The notes beneath the pieces are model-generated. The model worked only from the letters and a program-made list of their open reading frames with translations. It was not told the DNA's origin and searched no databases. This document shows, piece after piece, positions 58,301 to 64,000 of a stretch of 64,000 nt of DNA (within the stretch, counting starts at the first letter, position 1; every line of letters starts with the position of its first letter). A program made the translations under genes and the position numbers. Source of the DNA: Polytrichum commune (Eukaryota; Streptophyta; Polytrichopsida; Polytrichales; Polytrichaceae); assembly GCA_950295325.1 (NCBI GenBank), contig OX485805.1:55578758-55642757 (forward strand). Reading direction: 5' to 3'.

Positions 58301-61300
58301 CCAAGTCTTCTTAACGATAACTTGGCATAGTTTACATGTCATTGTGTGTTTAGATTGTACTAGGGCTTTCTATAGAGCAAAATATTTTTATACATATTCC
58401 TGGAATTCATCTAGAATATTAAGTTCCATTTATAAATCATTTCTTAGATCATTTCAACCATTATGAAGATGTCAAATTTAAGTTTTTGGACCTAAAATTA
58501 CCCTACCCCAAACGAACCTCACCTGATTCATCCCAATGTTGAAGTACCTGTCAACTAACTATGACAATAAGAACACAAAGTCACATACTTCAAATTATAG
58601 AAGCAAGTGGTTTGAGATGACCCTAAACTACCAAATGATAGAGGCGAGGTACCCAAAACGAATGGAGTGGTTGGCAGTTCGATTCCTAGTCATGAAATAT
58701 TCTCACTACTTTATGAAGAAAACTAGCGACGTGGCCACATGCCTCCCATGTTCCAACATAAAAATGAAAATGAAAAATAGGAAAGCTAGTCTCTTACAAA
58801 AATGCAAGGTAAGGCATAGATACACTCAAAGCTTTGACATCCACTTGTCCACTTAGAGCATTGTTGCTTAAATCCCTGCAATCATATAAACATTTCCATC
58901 ATCCATATTGGCAAACTGTTATATGAAATCATTGACTAATTTTTTTTTTAAATAATTATGCTAGACAAGTGGTTCATAACATTACTCAGCTGATGAGTTA
59001 TGTTCAGCTGCCATGACTTAGGTTTAGTTTGAAGCATTGGAATTTTGGCATCTAGAGGCTTTATTCTCGAATCTAATGTGGGACCCATGAGCACAACTCA
59101 CCAATTGAGTAGTGTTATGTTGACTTTTGATCATCCTCACGTTAGGGTGACATATGTATGTTAAGTAAAATTTTCAACATAGAATGGGGGATATGATATG
59201 AACAAATTTGAAGTCTATAAGACAATATAACCAATTACGTGAATGTAAAATGGAAAAGTTTGACAAGTTATTTAATCATTTTCATATCTATTTACACGAG
59301 TATACTTATTACAAGCAAAGAATCTCTAATATTTTGTTGTCAACTATGCTCTTAAAAAATGGTTGACATTTCAATCCTTGGTCTTGAAATTTTCTCTCTA
59401 CTTGACATGACAAACTAGCCATGTGGCCATGTGGCTCCCGTGTTCCAACATAAAACTAAAAATAAAAATAAGAGAACCAAATCACTCACAAACTTGTAAG
59501 GAAATACATAGGTACATTGAAGGCTTTAAAATCCACTTGTGCACTTAGAGTAGTGTTGCTTAAATGCTTGCAATCATATAATCATTTCCATCATCCATAT
59601 TGGCAAACTGTTATAAGAAAGCATTGATTAATAAAATAAATTAAACAATATACTAGACATGTGGTTCATAACATTACTCAATTGATCAATTGTGTTTAAC
59701 TGCTATGATTTTACACAAAAAACTTTCACTTGTGTCCCAATGGGGAAATTTCCCCAAATTCCCTTTCATGTCCCATGGTTCATAAGGTTTGGAAGGGAAT
59801 GTGGAAAGAGTGGGAATTTTGCTCGTGTCCCTTGATTAATAATGGGAATGCGTAGTTGTACATGGGAAATTGTGTGGATGGGACATTTTGTATGGGTGAT
59901 TGGAATATGCTACTTGGGAGTTTTTGCAAAGGGAAATTTCAAAAAATTAGTGATCATATATATTCCATGAACTTGGTCTAACCTATAGGTAAGCCTTTCC
60001 CACTTACAAGTTAAGACATAGTGGTGTTGGCGAAGGGATACGAACCTAAGATCTCACCACCCTAACTCCAACACCTTAGCCACCAACCTATTGCACATTA
60101 CATATGTAATTTGGGGACTTTTAATCACTTTATATGTAAAGCCGGCATTTACCTTATAAATGTAGAATGTAGAAATTAAAACACCTCCTCCATCCAACAT
60201 AAAAACTTGTCCCTTATAGATTTTTGGCGGATTCATCTCAAATAATTTGGACTAGACTAATTTGGGGTCTTTGAACCTAAATCCGATGTCTAAAAATTGA
60301 GGAGTTTTTAACTATTTCAAGGCTTCTTGTTGGATGAATGAAAAAAGTTGTGGGCGGTAATTCCCTCTCTCTCACATACATTGGTAATCACTTACGAAGG
60401 TGACTCACATCTAGATCTAGATTAGATCTACAAGATCTCTAATATGGAACAAAGATAGAACATTCTTTCATGGACATTTAATATTAAACATGCGATGAGT
60501 ATGAGATGATTAGCAAATCCAAATCGAAGTTCTAGTCACTTGTCAAATATTTTCTGGAGCTCACAATGATATGTTATTCATCATCAATGTAAAAACCTTT
60601 AACCGGCGGAAATAATGTCAAGTGTGGAGGGGCCATCATGTTTTGAAATAAAAGTATTATATTCCCATTATTGAAAAGGTAAAATTGCCCCTTTGATTAA
60701 GAGGCACAATTGTGAGATGAAACAAATTCTCATATTTGATGCATCTCACGTTGGTTTGTCCCATGATGATTCCCCTCTATCATGGGATATACAAACTTCC
60801 CATCTATAACATTGTAACCCATGGGATTTAAGAAATATGTCCCATGTTCTTCCCATGGGACACGATTGGAAGTTGCATGTGTTACATTCAGTCTGAAGCA
60901 TTGGAATTTTCACATATGAAGGCTTTATTCACAAATCTAATGTGGGACCCATGAGCACAACTCAACAGTTGAGAAGTGTTATGTTGACCTTTGATCATCC
61001 TCACATTAGGATGACATATGTATGCTAAATTATTATTTCAACCTAGAATGAGGGATATGATATGAACACATTTGAAGCCTATAAGACTATGTAACCAATT
61101 ATATGAGATTAAAATGAAATAATTTCATCAAATATGTAATCATTTGCATATCTGTTTAGACGAGTATACTTATTACAAGCAAAGAAACCCTAATATTTTA
61201 TTATCAACTATGCTCTTGAAAAGTGGTTGGCAGTTCAATTCTTGGTCGTGAATTCTTCTCTCTACTTGACAAGAATAACTAGCCATGTGGCCACGTGCCT

Positions 61301-64000
61301 CTCGTGTTCCAACATAGAATAAAATAAAAATTAGAGAAGCAAGTCTCTTACAAAGTTCCAAGGGAAGGCATAGATACACTCAAAGCTTTGAAATCCACTT
61401 GTCCACTTAGAGCATTGTTGCTTAAATCCCTGCAATCATATAAACATTTCCATCATCCATATTGGCAATTTGTTATTAGAAAGCATTGATTAATAAAATA
61501 AAATAAAATAATACTAGACATGTTCTGCTGCTATGACTTTAGATTCAACCTGAGCATTGGAATTTTGGCATCTAGAGGCTTTATTCTCAAATGTACTCGG
61601 GGACCCATGAACACAACTGAGTAGATGAGTAATGTTATGTTGACCTTTGATGATTTTCACATTAGGGTGACATATGTATGTTAAATTATTATTTCAACAT
61701 AGAATTGGGAATATGATATGAATATATTTGAAGTCTATAAGACAATGTAACCAATTATATGAGAGTAAAATGGAACAATTTGATCAATTATTTAATCATT
61801 ACAAGCAAAGAAGCTCTAATATTTTATTGTCAACTATAAGCCCAAATTGACTTTCTTGAAAGAGCATTAAACCGGCACACAAAGGTAATACTAAGTTTGG
61901 GTTTTACTTAGGCTATTTTAAACCTATTTGAATTTACTTTCAATGCTTAGAGTATATTACATTGGTTTCTAGAACAAAACTAATGTCAAGTGGTGGTAAA
62001 GGTTCTGATCTAGGCTAAATCATGATGTAACCAAATCTAAATAACTATAAAGCAATGAGGGAGTTGGTGAGGTCAAAAAGGTAGTTGCACTTTTTGGAAA
62101 AGTCTCCCAACACCCGCATTGGAAACCTCTTTGATACCTATTTGAAGCACGGGTAGATCACTGTAAGGCATTTTTGTGCACCACATGCGGCTAGGGGGTT
62201 TTTGTTTTGGGGCTATTTACCTTGAAGGGCTGAATTAAAGCCTCCCTATAATTACTTAAATTTCAAAAATGGCCCATTTGTTTGCACCCTTCCATTACTT
62301 ATATTGTCCAAGTCACTGCAATTTTTTGTACTCTATATTCCTTTTAAGTAATAAAAGCTAATCTACTTCCTAACGCAATTGACGAGTGTTGAGGGAAAGC
62401 ATGGAAACAAAGAAGGGTGCAAACAGTAATACCATTGCAAACAAAGTTATGAAGAAAACACATAGGAGACCATAGCAAAGTTGTACCATTGCAAACATTG
62501 TTATGATGAAAACACATAGGAGATGCCAACACAAATACCATAGTGGTCACGGGGGGATCACACCCCCTTACATTTCATAACCACGTGCGATAAACGTTTG
62601 CTACCCTATATTACATGCCATAGATAAATTTTAAAATTATGATATTTTTTCTACATACACATAACCATTGATAATATCTTTTGTATATTTTTTTGAAATT
62701 TTTAGTCATCTTCATTTTTTGTAGTAATTTTTTTAGTTCAATGTTGCGTCATTCTAGTTAGAAACGGTATGTTTTATAAAAAAAACAAATCATCAAATTT
62801 GGTTACCAATTTTTACTATGGAATAGATACTATGTATATCTACTCATGAAAAAAAAATCATAAACTTTTGAACCATTTTGGTGATGCTTTATGTAAAAAG
62901 TAGATTTTTTTTTATCGCACGTGGTGTTCAACTTGACAATGAAGTGCACCCCCCGTGATAGTGGTCATTGCAATGCAAGTGACCAAAAACACAGAGCATA
63001 GTAAAGCGGGTTTAGAATTTACAATTTAGGGTGGAGTCCACAATGTTACAACGTGTACAAAGTAACCCCAAGTACACCACAAATAGGGTAAGGGTGGAAA
63101 CAGAGGAAAAATGTCCGTGTGTTCACAAACACAACATGCAATTTACAAAATGCTGACCCAAACTCATCAAAAAACGGGAAGAACGGCAGCGGTTTAGGAG
63201 TCCATACTATACATACCTTCTAGGATCCTTATCTTCAGCCCTTATATTAATTTTACAAAAAATAATGGCCCACGTTTTATGTCCATCTAACTTACTTATA
63301 ATGGGATTGTCTACATTTAATGGCCCCTTCATTATTTGGAATTCCTTTATAAATTTTATAACAAATGATTTTAATCCTCTCTATATTATGCCGCACTTCG
63401 TTTTTAAAATGCACTAAGTGATCTACCCGTGATCTAAAGCTTCTATATTTCATTAATTATCCATTCATTCACCCTTGCTTTGCAGGCTTTTACCTTCTTG
63501 TTGAGGTAAATTTGCGGGTACTCAAAGGGTACCCTCCTAACATAGCTACTTAATGTTATGAAGTGGAAAAATAGATATTGTTAGTTTCATAAATGGTTTC
63601 TTGGTGACAAAAAGGCCACGCATGTTTTACAAAGTACTATCATAAGGTTAGGGTTTTCCAAAAGGAAAAAAAAAGAACATTCTTGAGATGGCAAAGAGGC
63701 TCTTATATTTTATTGTCAACTTTGCTCTTAGATATTGTTGGTCTCATGGTGACAAAAATGCCAGGCAGGTCATAAGGTTAGGGTTTCACTATCAAAAAAT
63801 GAAATTCCAAAAGAGAAAAAACATTCTTGAGGTGATTTATGGCCAAGTCTTTTGTACAAGATCACAAACCCCAGCGACTACATCATTTTCCTCCATTATT
63901 GTGGTGAAATTGATAGGCTTTTAACCATTTGTCAGAAACTTTATTTTCCCACTGTCTAGACATACAAGCTGGTGTAGGTTAAGAATCTCACATATGGCCA
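50649..64000 (-). CDS. LRR receptor-like Ser/Thr kinase, copy 2 (5' end outside the window)
   Basis: Tandem paralog of the gene at 5295-20896. Exons in transcript order: 63992-64000 (start of the exon 7 equivalent, cut by the window), 61352-61429, 58798-58875, 57702-57767, 57417-57491, 57010-57150, 56363-56530, 54259-54356, 53873-54007, 53465-53583, 53071-53278, 52139-52385, 51506-51656, 50649-50990. Every splice site used is GT-AG and every phase matches copy 1, so this part looks functional. The signal peptide and first LRR exons must lie beyond 64000. Homology to the copy 1 locus begins near 50197 (4737 in copy 1), downstream of the stop codon, so the 3' flank was duplicated too. Confidence 0.85.
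53071..54007 (-). CDS. LRR-RLK copy 2, transmembrane exon and kinase N-lobe
   Basis: Exon 53873-54007 encodes [20 protein letters not shown] and [15 protein letters not shown] (single membrane helix). Exon 53465-53583 encodes [20 protein letters not shown] and [11 protein letters not shown]. Exon 53071-53278 encodes [15 protein letters not shown] through NLAQALWG, the best conserved stretch between the two genes. Lengths (135, 119, 208 bp) equal copy 1 exactly. Confidence 0.87.
54259..57767 (-). CDS. LRR-RLK copy 2, C-terminal LRR and stalk exons
   Basis: Exon 57702-57767 encodes [18 protein letters not shown], 57417-57491 [18 protein letters not shown], 57010-57150 [19 protein letters not shown] and more, 56363-56530 [16 protein letters not shown] and onward, and 54259-54356 [19 protein letters not shown]. 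The codon spanning the 56363/54356 junction is Leu instead of the Trp of copy 1. The variable end of each LRR differs between the two genes while splice phases stay the same. Confidence 0.78.
54514..54795. mobile_element. Stowaway-like MITE in the copy 2 intron
   Basis: Left end CTCTCTCCGTTCCAAAATGA and, inverted, right end CTCCCTCCTTCTCAAAAATA, both continuing into ATTGTCC. CTCCCTCCGT termini are characteristic of Stowaway. The matching intron of copy 1 (near 9660) lacks it. The expected TA duplication is blurred, so the element is old or the ends are trimmed. Confidence 0.72.
58798..61429 (-). CDS. LRR-RLK copy 2, repeated LRR exon (two good copies)
   Basis: Exons 61352-61429 and 58798-58875 are both 78 bp and encode [12 protein letters not shown](F/V)KAL followed by a short variable end. 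They match exons 8 and 9 of copy 1. Acceptor TTGCAG and donor GTAAGA are intact in both. A third, degenerate version lies between them at 59490-59567. Shared intron sequence around each exon shows that they arose by tandem duplication of an exon with its flanks. Confidence 0.75.
59490..59567 (-). pseudogene. Decayed LRR exon in the copy 2 intron
   Basis: This 78 bp stretch aligns with the [12 protein letters not shown] exon but reads [16 protein letters not shown]-like. The acceptor TTGCAG of its sisters is TTGCAA here. The only AG is one base downstream, and using it would shift the frame onto an early stop. The donor side (GTGAGT) still looks usable. Because neighbouring exons share the same phase, skipping it leaves the gene in frame. 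It is a dying duplicate exon. Confidence 0.72.
59714..60881. mobile_element. TTA-flanked (PIF/Harbinger-like) element with a SINE head inside
   Basis: Left end CACAAAAAACTTTCACTTGT and, inverted from the right, CACATGCAACTTCCAATCGT, both continuing into gtccca(a)tggg. The three-base duplication TTA lies at 59711-59713 and 60882-60884. The corresponding position in copy 1 and in the sister intron units is uninterrupted. Length 1168 bp. No transposase is recognised. It interrupts the repeated intron unit of kinase copy 2. Confidence 0.68.
60035..60088 (-). repeat. tRNA-like head of a SINE (A and B boxes)
   Basis: On the minus strand an A-box-like GGTTGGTGGCTAAGGTGTT (60070-60088) precedes a B-box-like AGGTTCGTATCCC (60035-60047) at normal tRNA spacing. 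This is the RNA polymerase III promoter layout of tRNA-derived SINEs. Downstream (towards lower coordinates) about 100 bp of body can be followed. The full extent is uncertain. Confidence 0.5.
62148..63431. mobile_element. Older hAT-like element with a nested relative
   Basis: Ends are CACGGGTAGATCACT and, inverted at the right, CACGGGTAGATCACTT. The flanks ATTTGAAG and ATCTAAAG match at 6 of 8 positions. The interior matches the 44387-45062 element in inverse orientation (for example the ends near 63205-63431 match 44387-44610). It is split by a younger element at 62548-62957. It lies in an intron of kinase copy 2. Confidence 0.7.
62548..62957. mobile_element. Nested 410 bp MITE with CACGGGGGG termini
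   Basis: Begins CACGGGGGGATCACACCCC and ends GTGCACCCCCCGTG, with the 8 bp duplication ATAGTGGT on both sides (62540-62547, 62958-62965). The flanking match can be read as up to 10 bp, so the exact class (hAT or MULE) is not certain. The interior is AT-rich and noncoding. Confidence 0.75.

Overview
The window is nuclear DNA of a land plant: AT-rich, repeat-dense, with widely spaced short exons joined by GT-AG introns. No plastid, mitochondrial or bacterial signature was seen. The species cannot be fixed. The style of the receptor kinase and of the SWIM-domain reading frame, and the many old transposons, would suit a large-genome fern, gymnosperm or similar lineage, but that is only an inference.

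The only clear host gene family is a tandem array of leucine-rich-repeat receptor-like kinases (LRR-RLKs), all on the minus strand. Copy 1 (5295-20896) can be followed through 20 exons in a single open frame: 2571 coding bases, 856 residues. It runs signal peptide, N-cap, LRR exons of 66-141 bp, a cysteine-pair stalk, one membrane helix and an RD-type Ser/Thr kinase. Copy 2 (50649 to beyond 64000) matches copy 1 exon by exon from the C-terminus back to the middle of the LRR region and leaves the window before its 5' end. Copy 3 (about 46862-49190) is a 5' relic with only exons 2 and 3. Its exon 3 donor GT has become GG, and its other exons are replaced by a 1.3 kb block carrying a relatively GC-rich SWIM zinc-finger reading frame.

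The kinase copies are also evolving at exon level. Copy 1 has a nearly identical 355 bp tandem duplication of one LRR exon plus intron. Copy 2 carries three versions of the same exon, one of which has lost its splice acceptor.

Between the kinase genes (21-46 kb) lie transposons and a segmental duplication (36575-39631 and 42574-45565). Paralogous copies exist for both the kinase genes and this segment, so many insertions can be read against an empty site. They include 8-bp-TSD hAT-like elements with G-run termini, 9-bp-TSD Mutator-like MITEs, a TA-flanked MITE, a TTA-flanked Harbinger-like element, a pogo/Lemi-like element with a transposase relic, a CACTA element nested in another inverted-repeat element, and tRNA-derived SINE heads. 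A hAT transposase C-terminus lies at 24.3-25.0 kb. Both ends of the window (1-2 kb and 62-63.4 kb) are also repeats. No RNA gene, CRISPR array or prokaryote-like operon was found.
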